Shown here: piece by piece, positions 15,139-22,804 of the stretch
Numbering within the stretch: the first letter of the stretch is position 1
How the letters are laid out: each line of letters starts with the position of its first letter
DNA from: Streptomyces sp. MBT53
GTDB taxonomy: Bacteria > Actinomycetota > Actinomycetes > Streptomycetales > Streptomycetaceae
Length of the DNA: 42,970 bases
Direction: 5' to 3'
NCBI RefSeq assembly: GCF_016654115.1
Contig: NZ_JAEQAZ010000057.1
Location: 1-42,970 of the forward strand
Position numbers and translations under genes: made by a program
The notes under the pieces: generated by a model
Database searches by the model: none
Told to the model about the DNA's origin: nothing
What the model saw: only the letters and a program-made list of their open reading frames with translations

Positions 15139-15747
15139 GTGCCGCGTTTTACGGAGTTCGAGTTCGGTGTGTCGTGGGTGATGGGGTTCTTCCACCAGGA
15201 CTGGACCCACGACGGGGACACGGCCGCCGAGGTCGTCGCGAACCACCTCGCGGGGTGGAGCGACGAGGCGGCCCTGGCGGTGCGCCGTGACGCGCGGACC
15301 CTCGGCAACCTGCCCTCGGAGACGCTGGAGGTGCTCTGGAACGCCGGGGCGGAGTACCTGCCGAGTTTCGAGACACGGCTCGGCAGCGGGGCGGAGTGGA
15401 CGCGGACGGTCGTCGGCCTCTGCGATGCGCGGCTGTCCACGGAAACCGGCGTACACCCGCTCGCGGGAGCGGACACGGAGGACGGCACGGCCTGCCTCGA
15501 CGCGGTCGTCGCCGAGATCGAGGAGACCCGGTTCCTGGCGGACGAGGTGCGGGCGGCGCTGGTCGACTGCGCCCGCCGCTGCACTCCGGAGCTGGCGTTC
15601 CGGGTGCTGTTGAGAGCGATGCTCCGCGCCACGCGAGGCGCCTCGCTGTCCCCGGACCGGTACGGGCGCCTGGAGGCCGTCGGAACGGCCCTCCAGTACG
15701 GCGAGTTCGTGGTGGACAACGTCAGGTTCCTGGTCGAGGAGCCCTGA
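15139..15747 (+). CDS. Protein with CdiI-type immunity-like N-terminal domain
   Basis: A 202-residue soluble protein. The first 90 residues (FEFGVSWVMGFFHQDWTHDGDTAAEVVANHL, with the aromatic-HQDW core) resemble the CdiI_2 family of contact-dependent-inhibition immunity proteins. The rest is helical (ACLDAVVAEIEETRFLADEVRAALVDCARRCTPELAFRVLLRAMLRATRG) and ends LQYGEFVVDNVRFLVEEP. No CDI, polymorphic toxin or WXG gene lies beside it, so it is an orphan here; the match is by eye and the true role may differ. GTG 15139 was chosen because GGGGAGG lies 9 nt upstream; ATG 15118 is the alternative. Confidence 0.7.
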   Translation: MPRFTEFEFGVSWVMGFFHQDWTHDGDTAAEVVANHLAGWSDEAALAVRRDARTLGNLPSETLEVLWNAGAEYLPSFETRLGSGAEWTRTVVGLCDARLSTETGVHPLAGADTEDGTACLDAVVAEIEETRFLADEVRAALVDCARRCTPELAFRVLLRAMLRATRGASLSPDRYGRLEAVGTALQYGEFVVDNVRFLVEEP

Positions 15748-15790
15748 CAGCGGCCCACGGGCCCGCACTCGGCCGAGTACGGGCCGGTCG

Positions 15791-16129
15791 CTACGCCTTC
15801 GCGGCCACCGGAGTCGGCTCGACAATCTTCGACTCCAGCTCGTGGCTGATCTTGCGCTCGACGAAGAAGGCCGCGGTCGGAATCGTCCCCGCGAGCAGCA
15901 CCCAGAGCTGCTTGCCGACCGGCCACTTCGCCTTGGAGCCCAGGTCGAACGCGAAGAGGAGGTAGACGACGTACAGCCAGCCGTGCGCGATGGCGACGAC
16001 CTCGGTGAAGCTGCCGGCGCCGTCGATCTTGAGGAGGTACTTGGCGATCATGCTGAGGCACAGCAGGACCAGCAGGACACCCGTGACGTACGCCATGACG
16101 CGGTAGCGGGTCAGCACGCTCTTTTTCAT
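15791..16129 (-). CDS. DUF3817 family small membrane protein (copy 1)
   Basis: A 112-residue protein with three hydrophobic segments: YVTGVLLVLLCLSMIAKYLL, AIAHGWLYVVYLLFAFDL and KQLWVLLAGTIPTAAFFVERK. The HG..Y..YLLF..D and P..xFFxERK patterns are typical of DUF3817. Function is unknown. A second family member lies at 26074-26433. The ATG at 16129 is preceded by TACGCT at 7 nt with no ribosome-binding site, suggesting a leaderless transcript. It follows the MarR gene on the same strand after a 112-nt gap that holds four 23-nt repeats. Confidence 0.86.
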   Translation of the reverse strand: MKKSVLTRYRVMAYVTGVLLVLLCLSMIAKYLLKIDGAGSFTEVVAIAHGWLYVVYLLFAFDLGSKAKWPVGKQLWVLLAGTIPTAAFFVERKISHELESKIVEPTPVAAKA

Positions 16130-16136
16130 GAGGACG

Positions 16137-16142
16137 AGCGTA
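16137..16142 (-). promoter_or_regulatory. -10 element of a leaderless DUF3817 promoter
   Basis: TACGCT on the minus strand lies 7 nt before the ATG of the DUF3817 gene, with no Shine-Dalgarno sequence between them. Confidence 0.5.
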
Positions 16143-16166
16143 ACGACCGGTTCCGGGCGATCTTTC

Positions 16167-16258
16167 CCCGGGTCAGTGCTCGTCTTCTGCCCGGGTCGGT
16201 CCTCGTCCGTTGCCCGGGTCAGTCCTCGTTCTTCGCCTGGGTCAGTCCTCGTCGAAGT
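16167..16258. repeat. Four 23-nt tandem repeats next to the MarR gene
   Basis: Four adjoining 23-nt units start at 16167, 16190, 16213 and 16236, with consensus CCCGGGTCAGTCCTCGTNNTTNG. The last unit runs into the MarR gene and contains its stop codon, so the array appears to have grown out of the 3' end of that gene. Confidence 0.85.
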
Positions 16259-16751
16259 CCGCCGCCGCGACCCTGAGCGGGCGCAGCATCGCGAAGATCT
16301 CGCCGCACTCCTCCTCGTCGTAGGCGCTCAGCCCGAAGTCCATCTCCATCAGGTCGCGGGTCGCCGCGTCGCAGACCTCGCGGCCCTTGTCGGTGATGGA
16401 GGCGAGGGTGCCGCGGCCGTCGTTGGGGTTGGGGCGCTTGGCGACCAGGCCGGACCTGGCCAGCCGGTCCACGGTGTTCGTCACGGACGTTGGGTGCACC
16501 ATGAGCCGCTCGCCGATCTTGGACATCGGCAGCTCACCCGCCTTGGAGAAGGTGAGGAGCACCAGCGCCTCGTACCGCGCGAAGGTCAGTCCGTACGGCT
16601 TCACGACCGCGTCGACCTCGGCGAGCAGGATCTGCTGTGCCCGCATGATCGAGGTGATGGCGGCCATCGACGGTACGTTTCCCCAGCGCTGCTTCCAGTG
16701 TTCGTCGGCGCGGGCGATGGGGTCGAAAGGGAGACTGAGCGGCTTCGGCAC
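16242..16751 (-). CDS. MarR family transcriptional regulator
   Basis: A 169-residue MarR regulator. The winged helix runs ELPMSKIGERLMVHPTSVTNTVDRLARSGLVAKRPNPNDGRGTLASITDKG (about residues 75-125), with the DGR/DRR wing motif in place, between dimerisation helices (ITSIMRAQQILLAEVDAVV and a C-terminal helix). Such proteins usually repress nearby transporters and release DNA when bound to small phenolic or other ligands. The MFS exporter gene ends 33 nt upstream on the same strand, so the two may be co-transcribed. The GTG start has TAAGGT 8 nt upstream and no clear ribosome-binding site. Confidence 0.9.
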   Translation of the reverse strand: MPKPLSLPFDPIARADEHWKQRWGNVPSMAAITSIMRAQQILLAEVDAVVKPYGLTFARYEALVLLTFSKAGELPMSKIGERLMVHPTSVTNTVDRLARSGLVAKRPNPNDGRGTLASITDKGREVCDAATRDLMEMDFGLSAYDEEECGEIFAMLRPLRVAAADFDED

Positions 16752-16784
16752 GTCACCAGACCTTACCGGCCGGTCACATCGTGG

Positions 16785-18062
16785 TCAGCCCCGTCTCGTC
16801 TTTCGGTCCGCCGAGGGTCCGTCGGCGGTCTCCCGGCGGTCACCTGGCGGTCCCCCGGTGGTCCTGCGGGCTTCCAGCGCGAGCAGGGCGCAGCACACCG
16901 TGCCGAGCGCCCCGGCCCCGACGACCGCCCCGCGCACCCCCGCGAACTCGGCGGCCGCACCGGCCAGGGCCATGCCCACGCCCTGGATGGTCATCAGCCC
17001 GGCGGTGAGCAGGGTCATGGCCCGGCCGCGCAGTTCCTCGGGAACGTCCCGTACGAACCACTGGTCGAGGCCCAGCGTGTACGCGGACCCGGCGCCCGCG
17101 ATCACCAGCAGCACCAGGGAGAGGGCGAGGCCCGGCCGGGAGGCGTAGGCGAGGTAGGGCAGCAGGGTGCAGCAGACCAGCGGGAGGGCGATCCGCTCGC
17201 GGATGGCGGGGCGGAGTCGGGAGCCGGCGTACAGCTCGCCGGCGATCGTGCCGACGGGCAGGGCGCACATCAGCAGCCCGAGCCCGGTCGAACCGGCGCC
17301 GAGTTCGGCCGCGTAGGGAGCGGCGAGCGCCTCCGGGGCGACGGAGAACATCGCCGGGAGCCAGAACAGCAGGAGCAGCGCCCGCACACGCCGGTTCGCG
17401 AGCACCTGCCGGGCGCCCTTGAGGGAGTCGGCCAGCAGGGCGCCCCCGCCGCTCGCCCGGGCGGGGCGGCGCCGCGTGCCGAGGCGCAGCAGGGTCGCGG
17501 AGGTGAGGAAGGTGCCCACGGTGATCAGCAGGGCGTGGCGCGGAGAGACGGCGGTGAGCAGCAGGCCGCCCAGCCCGTATCCGACGAGCAGCGCGCTCTG
17601 CGACACGATCCGCAGCAGCGAGCGTCCCAGCACGAAGAGGTCGCCGTCGCCGAGGATGTCGGCGAGCGTCGCCATCCGGGTGCCCGCGAACACAGGTGAG
17701 ACGACGGCGAGGGCACAGCGGAGCAGCAGCAGTACGGCGATGCCGGTGCCCGGCGCCACCATCGCCGCGACGCAGCCCGCGCACACCAGGTCGCAGACCA
17801 CCAGCACGCGCCGGGCCGGGTAGCGGTCGGCGACCCCGGCGAGCAGCGTCCCGCCGACGAGATACGGCAGGAACCCGACGGCGAACGCGAGCGCGCTCAT
17901 CAGGGGCGAGCCGGTGAGGTCGTAGACGAGGACGGAGAGCGCGATCTCGGTGACGACCACGCCGAGCAGGGACAGCGCGTGCGCGGCGAAGACGAAGCGG
18001 AACTCGGGGACGGCGAGGACGCGGCGGTAGCCGGTAGGCGGCGCGGATGGGGCTTGAAGCAT
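16785..18062 (-). CDS. MFS exporter
   Basis: A 425-residue major facilitator protein with about 12 membrane segments, in the MFS_3 / enterobactin-exporter-like group. The loop motif between helices 2 and 3 reads AGVADRYPARRVL, and the start FRFVFAAHALSLLGVVVTEIALSVLVYDLTGSPLMSAL is typical of drug or siderophore exporters. The substrate is unknown. ATG 18062 was chosen because the homologous core begins right after it; it has only a weak ribosome-binding site, while GGGAGG lies about 23 nt upstream, so a start at GTG 18086 is possible. It is divergent from the ArsR-type regulator at 18151. Confidence 0.88.
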   Translation of the reverse strand: MLQAPSAPPTGYRRVLAVPEFRFVFAAHALSLLGVVVTEIALSVLVYDLTGSPLMSALAFAVGFLPYLVGGTLLAGVADRYPARRVLVVCDLVCAGCVAAMVAPGTGIAVLLLLRCALAVVSPVFAGTRMATLADILGDGDLFVLGRSLLRIVSQSALLVGYGLGGLLLTAVSPRHALLITVGTFLTSATLLRLGTRRRPARASGGGALLADSLKGARQVLANRRVRALLLLFWLPAMFSVAPEALAAPYAAELGAGSTGLGLLMCALPVGTIAGELYAGSRLRPAIRERIALPLVCCTLLPYLAYASRPGLALSLVLLVIAGAGSAYTLGLDQWFVRDVPEELRGRAMTLLTAGLMTIQGVGMALAGAAAEFAGVRGAVVGAGALGTVCCALLALEARRTTGGPPGDRRETADGPSADRKTRRG

Positions 18063-18150
18063 GGGGAGCAGCGTGCTCGGCGGCACCTCCCGCCCATAGA
18101 GTTTCGGACAGGGCCGAATCTTCTGGCCCGGTTCTTGGGGGGGGCGAGAC

Positions 18151-19134
18151 ATGCCGTCGCGACTGTATTTCGGGGAGGACGACTTCCTCCGGTGCCGGTT
18201 CGCCGTGTCACCGCTCTGGGAGACGCAGGAGGTCGTACGCACGCTGAAGCGACCGGAGCGGCACGGGTATCACGCGTCCTGGCTGCGGCGGACCGGTACG
18301 GCGGCGGCCGCTCTCGATCTCGCGCCGCTGTGGCTGCTGATGCCGCAGACCGGGCACTGCCCCGACTGGCTGTGCCCACCGCCGATCGGTCCGGCGGCCA
18401 CCTTCGAGGAGGAGATCGCCGCCGTCCGCGCGGTCGATCCGGCCGAGGCCCGGGAGGACACGGCGAGGTCGCTGGCGGACACCCCGGGCGCGCTGGAGTC
18501 CGCGCGCGGCCGGGCCTGGCTGCGTGAACCCGCCCGCATGATCGAGGAGTTGGCGGACGCGATGGAGTCCGTCTGGCACACCTTGGTCGCACCGGACTGG
18601 CCACGGCTGCGCGCCCTGCTGGAGGCGGACATCGCCTTCCACTCGCGCCGGCTCGCCGAGGTAGGGCTGGGCGTGCTGCTCCCTGAGATCAGCCGGCACT
18701 GCGCCTGGGACGCCGGGACGCTGACCGTGGACTTCCGCGGCGAGCACGAGCGCCATCTCGGCGGTCAGGGCCTCGTCCTGCTCCCGAGCGTCTTCATCTG
18801 GCCGAACATGGTGAGCACCTTCGAGCCACCCTGGCAGCCGACCCTGGCCTACCCGGCCCGTGGCATCGGCGCACTGTGGACCGACCCCGCCGACCACACC
18901 CCGGACGCGCTGCTACGCCTCCTGGGCCGCGGCCGAGCCACCGTACTGACCGCCCTCACCGAACCGTCCTCCACAACCGCCCTCGCCCACCGCCTCCACC
19001 TGGCCCCCTCATCGGTGTCCGCCCACCTGACGGTCCTGCGCGACGCGGGCCTCCTCACGGCACGACGCTACGGCCACCAGGTGCTGTACGAACGGACCGC
19101 GCTGGGCGCAGCGCTGGCAACGGGCGGGGGCTGA
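18151..19134 (+). CDS. ArsR-type winged-helix regulator with a DUF5937-like domain
   Basis: A 327-residue protein. The long N-terminal part (LYFGEDDFLRCRFAVSPLWETQEVVRTL to VFIWPNMVSTF) resembles the DUF5937 region found in front of ArsR domains in streptomycetes. The last 65 residues are a winged helix: LTEPSSTTALAHRLHLAPSSVSAHLTVLRDAGLLTARRYGHQVLYERT. No metal-binding cysteine cluster is visible, so it probably senses something other than a metal. ATG 18151 has a G-rich ribosome-binding site 7 nt upstream. It is divergent from the MFS exporter across 88 nt and is its most likely regulator. Confidence 0.87.
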   Translation: MPSRLYFGEDDFLRCRFAVSPLWETQEVVRTLKRPERHGYHASWLRRTGTAAAALDLAPLWLLMPQTGHCPDWLCPPPIGPAATFEEEIAAVRAVDPAEAREDTARSLADTPGALESARGRAWLREPARMIEELADAMESVWHTLVAPDWPRLRALLEADIAFHSRRLAEVGLGVLLPEISRHCAWDAGTLTVDFRGEHERHLGGQGLVLLPSVFIWPNMVSTFEPPWQPTLAYPARGIGALWTDPADHTPDALLRLLGRGRATVLTALTEPSSTTALAHRLHLAPSSVSAHLTVLRDAGLLTARRYGHQVLYERTALGAALATGGG

Positions 19135-19760
19135 CCGGCGCGCCGGGGCCGGGCGCGGTACGGCACGGCACGGCAACACCCGACACTGCGCGCCGACGGA
19201 CGGCGTCGGGAAACAGCGCCGGCCCCACGCGGCGCCCGACCGACGCGCCAGCCGGGCGCGGCACGGCAACACCCGACACTGCGCGCCGACAGACACCACA
19301 GGAATCCGCGCCGCCCTCGCACGGCGGCCGACCGACGCACCGGCGCCTGACCCCGTGCGCGAACGCGCACCGCCGGGAATCCGCGCCGGGCTCCGGGCGT
19401 CAGCTGAGCAGCGCACCAGCGCCTGCCTCAGCGCACGAACAAACACCACCGGGGATTCCACACCCACCTCGGACGGCGCCCGACCCCCACGCCAGACCCG
19501 GCGCAGTGCGGCAACACCGGACACCCTGCGTCGACGAACCGTGTCCGGAATCCGCGCCACCCCTCGCGCGGCGGCGCCCCACGGACCAGCGCCTCACCCG
19601 GCGCGCGAAGAACGCCCGCCGGAAGTCCGCGCCCACCACCTCAGGCACCGGTCGACCGGCGCACCACCTCCCGCCCCCGCCCCCGCGCATGAACGAACAC
19701 CACCGGCAGCCCGCACCCACCTCCCGCGTCGGCCGACCGGCGCGCCAGGGCCCGGCGCGG
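19135..19760. repeat. Gene-free region made of about seven degenerate repeats
   Basis: About 630 nt of very GC-rich DNA built from roughly seven diverged units of 75-96 nt. The two clearest share CGGCAACACCCGACACTGCG at a 93-nt spacing (CAACACCC starts at 19174 and 19267). Others share GGAATCCGCGCC, ACACCACCGG, GGCCGACCGACGC and CACCAGCGCCT blocks. Long open frames exist on both strands, but they lack ribosome-binding sites and their Arg/Ala/Pro-rich products resemble no protein. It separates the ArsR gene from the csl locus. Confidence 0.75.
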
Positions 19761-19794
19761 TGACGGATCGTCCACAATTAATGACGAATCGTCA
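19761..19794. promoter_or_regulatory. Two GACGRATCGTC palindromes before cslZ
   Basis: TGACGGATCGTC (from 19761) and TGACGAATCGTCA (from 19782) are two near-identical palindromes exactly 21 bp apart, two helical turns, so bound dimers would face the same side of the DNA. A TAATGT hexamer at 19797-19802 is a good -10 and AAGGGAG precedes the start. The AT-rich setting and the position on the promoter suggest a repressor site. Confidence 0.7.
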
Positions 19795-19823
19795 CTTAAT
19801 GTCCCCTCGCGCAAGGGAGCGGC

Positions 19824-20816
19824 ATGTCCCGGCTGATCCGCACGTTCGCGGTGGTCTCGGTGTTCGGGCTCGCGGTGGGCTGTTCGTCCGCCGGCGATGT
19901 CGACGAGGCGTCCGTCGCCGGTGCCCGGTCCAAGGACCCGGCGCACGCCACGTCCTTCTGGGTCGACCCGGCGAGCCCGGCGGCCGAGCAGATCCAGATG
20001 TGGGAGCAGGAGGGGCGTAAGCACGACGCAGCGCTGCTCGAGCGGATCGCCGATCAGCCGACCGCGCTGTGGCCGGCGGGCGAGCTCGACCCCGGCCCGG
20101 TGATCCGGGCGGCGACGGCGTCCGCGCGTCAGGAGGGGCGTACGCCCATCTTCGTCGCGTACGACATCCCGCACCGGGACTGCGGTCAGCACTCGGCGGG
20201 CGGGGCGGCGGACGCGGACGCCTACCGGGCCTGGATCGGGAAGTTCGCGGAGGCCCTGGGCGACTCCAAGGCGCTCGTCGTGCTCGAACCGGACGCCGTC
20301 GCGCACATGGTGGACGGGTGCACCCCGGGCGAATACCAGGGCGAGCGGGAGCAGTTGCTGAGCGAGGCGGTCGTCCGGCTGAAGCAGCAGTCGGGTACGA
20401 CGGTGTATCTCGACGCGGGCAACCCGGCCTGGATCCGGGAACCTTGGAAGCTGGTCGAGCCGCTGAAGCGGGCCGGGGTCGGGGAGGCGGACGGGTTCTC
20501 GCTCAACGTCTCCAACTTCCAGACGGACGCCGTGACGAAGAAGTACGGCGTCCAGTTGTCGAAGGATCTCGGCGGCAAGCACTTCGTCGTCGACAGCAGC
20601 CGCAACGGCAACGGGCCGCTGGCCGGCGCCTGGTGCAACCCGCCGGGGCGGGGACTGGGCACCCGGCCGACCACCGACACCGGCGAGCCTGCTCTGGACG
20701 CCTACTTGTGGATCAAGCGGCCCGGCGCCTCGGACGGCACCTGTGAGGGCGGTCCCGACGCCGGGCAGTGGTGGCCGGAGTACGCCCTGGAGCTGGCGCG
20801 CAACTCCAAGGCGTGA
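19824..20816 (+). CDS. cslZ: GH6 endoglucanase-like lipoprotein of the csl locus
   Basis: A 330-residue secreted protein. The N-terminus RLIRTFAVVSVFGLAVGC is a lipoprotein signal with Cys20 as the lipid site, so it should be anchored outside the membrane. The rest is glycoside hydrolase family 6, which cuts beta-1,4-glucan with inversion: YDIPHRDC (Asp119), VVLEPDAVAH (Asp157, the expected acid), YLDAGNPAWI (Asp197), FSLNVSNFQ, VDSSRNGNG and LWIKRPGASDG (Asp304). All expected acidic residues are present. It converges on glxA, leaving 29 nt between the stops. Beside cslA and glxA it probably trims or releases the glucan they make. It has a good ribosome-binding site (AAGGGAG). Confidence 0.92.
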   Translation: MSRLIRTFAVVSVFGLAVGCSSAGDVDEASVAGARSKDPAHATSFWVDPASPAAEQIQMWEQEGRKHDAALLERIADQPTALWPAGELDPGPVIRAATASARQEGRTPIFVAYDIPHRDCGQHSAGGAADADAYRAWIGKFAEALGDSKALVVLEPDAVAHMVDGCTPGEYQGEREQLLSEAVVRLKQQSGTTVYLDAGNPAWIREPWKLVEPLKRAGVGEADGFSLNVSNFQTDAVTKKYGVQLSKDLGGKHFVVDSSRNGNGPLAGAWCNPPGRGLGTRPTTDTGEPALDAYLWIKRPGASDGTCEGGPDAGQWWPEYALELARNSKA

Positions 20817-20845
20817 CAAGGCAGTTCAGATCAACCGGGTCAACT

Positions 20846-22801
20846 TCACTGCACCTGGATCCACTTGGCCTCCGACGGCGTGCCGTCCGCGTCCGTCACG
20901 AACAGCATGTACCAGCCGGGCGGCACCAGCGCCCGGTCGTTCGGTACGTCCACCGTCACCGACTTGCCGTCCTTGACGAGGCCGAGTTCGATGGAGCGCT
21001 GCTCGACGTCCGTCGTGTGGGTGACCGAACTCGGCCGCATCAGACGGGCCTTGACGACCCGGTCGGGGTGGTCCGTGCGGAAGGTCGCCCGGTGGTGGCG
21101 GTCCAACGTCTGCGGACCGTCCTGCAGTACGGGCCTGTTGCCGCCGTTCTTGTGCAGCGCGGGCGGGGTGAAGATCTCCATGCGCTGCTCGAAGTGGCCG
21201 AGCTTGGTGTTGGCCTGGTCGTCGAAGAGCGGGTCGGAGCCGAAGGTGACGACGCGGCCGTCGGGCAACAGCAGTGCCTCGGAGTGGTAGTTGCGGCCGA
21301 CCATGGGGGCGGCGGCCTCGCGGAAGGCGTTGCCCTTCGGGTCGTAGAACTGTGCCTTGAAGATGTTGCTGGCGCTGCGGCCGCGGTAGTCGGAGGAGCC
21401 GTTGGTGGTGAAGACCGAGTCGTCCGGCATGATCACGCTGTTCAAGTACCGGGTTCCCTGGGGGAGGTTGGGGCCGTCCTTGAAGACGGGGCTGTCCTGC
21501 TTCAGGTCGACCACGGCTGTGCGCGGGGTCGACTTCTTGGACTCGCCGACGCCTCCGCCGCCGAGGATCATCACCTTCTGGTCCTGGGCCGGGGGCAGCA
21601 GGAGCGAGGAGGAGGTCTCGGTCTCGTCGGGGTCGCGCAGGCCCGCCACCGTCGTGAACTTGTTGGTCTTCAGGTCCCAAATGCCGGGCTCACGGCCCTT
21701 GTTGGCGGGGCCGTAGCCCGCGTTGGACGCCGGGTAGAAGAGCTTGCCGCCCTTGGTGAGGAAGAGGGCCGGGTAGGTGGGGAAGTAGCGCTTGGGGCCG
21801 GGGGTCCACTTCTTGGTCTTCGGGTCGTAGATCTCGTTGTCGCCCTGGTCGATGACGCCGACGTCGTCGAGCCCGGAGACGGCGAGGACGCGGCCGTCGT
21901 CGAGGCCGACGAGGGTCGGGTACCAGCGGGCCTTGTCCATCGGGTCGACGGCGATGTACCGCTCGGCCTTCGGGTCGAACTCGTAGGCGGCGCGGATGCC
22001 TTGGTAGTCCTGCTTGTCGAGGGTGATCTTCTCGGAGAGGCCGTACGTGTTGTTCGCGTCGATGCCCTTGAGGCCGACGACGTCGTACTGGGCCTGGTTC
22101 TCGGTGACCGACATCGGGCCCGCCTCGGTGGCCTCGACGAAGACGCGGACCTCGCTCGCGGTGACCCTGGTCTGCCAGGGCTGCATCACACCGCGGGCGT
22201 TGTACGTGACCTTGAACTCGCGCTTGGCCTTGGGGACGGTGACGTCGAACCTGGTGACGTAGTCGACGCCGGCCGGTGAGCGGAAGACGGTGCCCTTCTT
22301 GAGGAACATCGGCTTGTTGGGGTTCTCGTTCTTCACGCGCATACCGCCGCCGGCCCGCTTGACCTCGCCGTCGAGGAGTTCGTAGCGGGCGGTGCCGCCG
22401 GCCACCAGCAGGTTGCCGCTGGGGAGTTGGCTGTGGCCGCCGCAGAAGAAGTCCACCGGGGTGGGGATCTTCTTGAAGGTGTTGGCCTTCGGGTCCCAGA
22501 GGACTGTGTCGAAGGATCCGGCGTTGAACTTCTTCTGCTCGTTGCCGGAGCCCGCGACGATCAGCACCTTGCCGGTGTGCAGGAGCGAGGCGTGGATGGC
22601 GTTGGTGCGGTACTCCTTCGGGATGTCGATCTGGTCCCAGGAGCCGTACTTGGCCATGTAGTCGGGCCGCGTGATCTTGTACTCGTGGTACTGCTCACCG
22701 GCGAATTCGAGGGCGGCCGGGGCGTTGAGACCGGCCAGGACGGCGATGCCGCCGATGCCGAGGACGGTCTTCCTGGTTTTCTGGGACGGCTGGTACGCCA
22801 T
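20846..22801 (-). CDS. glxA: Membrane-anchored copper-radical oxidase GlxA
   Basis: A 651-residue galactose/glyoxal oxidase-like enzyme. An N-terminal segment, KTVLGIGGIAVLAGLNAPAA, anchors it outside the membrane; the rest is a Kelch-type beta propeller and a C-terminal Ig-like domain. Copper-site residues are visible: Cys120 in FFCGGHS and Tyr294 in ARWYPT, which should form the Tyr-Cys cofactor with Trp293 next to it, axial Tyr505 and His506 in RNYHS, and His595 in VTHTTD. In S. lividans GlxA acts with CslA in making a tip glycan and in morphology. It starts 4 nt after the cslA stop, so the two are translationally coupled. Confidence 0.95.
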   Translation of the reverse strand: MAYQPSQKTRKTVLGIGGIAVLAGLNAPAALEFAGEQYHEYKITRPDYMAKYGSWDQIDIPKEYRTNAIHASLLHTGKVLIVAGSGNEQKKFNAGSFDTVLWDPKANTFKKIPTPVDFFCGGHSQLPSGNLLVAGGTARYELLDGEVKRAGGGMRVKNENPNKPMFLKKGTVFRSPAGVDYVTRFDVTVPKAKREFKVTYNARGVMQPWQTRVTASEVRVFVEATEAGPMSVTENQAQYDVVGLKGIDANNTYGLSEKITLDKQDYQGIRAAYEFDPKAERYIAVDPMDKARWYPTLVGLDDGRVLAVSGLDDVGVIDQGDNEIYDPKTKKWTPGPKRYFPTYPALFLTKGGKLFYPASNAGYGPANKGREPGIWDLKTNKFTTVAGLRDPDETETSSSLLLPPAQDQKVMILGGGGVGESKKSTPRTAVVDLKQDSPVFKDGPNLPQGTRYLNSVIMPDDSVFTTNGSSDYRGRSASNIFKAQFYDPKGNAFREAAAPMVGRNYHSEALLLPDGRVVTFGSDPLFDDQANTKLGHFEQRMEIFTPPALHKNGGNRPVLQDGPQTLDRHHRATFRTDHPDRVVKARLMRPSSVTHTTDVEQRSIELGLVKDGKSVTVDVPNDRALVPPGWYMLFVTDADGTPSEAKWIQVQ

Positions 22802-22804
22802 GGT

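Noticed and set aside
16141..16258. CRISPR array at the 23-nt repeats
   Set aside because: The units adjoin each other with no spacers, only four exist, and no cas gene is in the window.
19009..19763. Open frames on both strands in the repeat desert, with in-frame repeated VGAQCRVLPCRA
   Set aside because: The repeated peptide arises from a 93-nt repeat, a multiple of 3. There is no ribosome-binding site, the plus frame begins inside the ArsR gene, and compositions are Arg/Ala/Pro-rich noise. A degenerate gene cannot be fully excluded.
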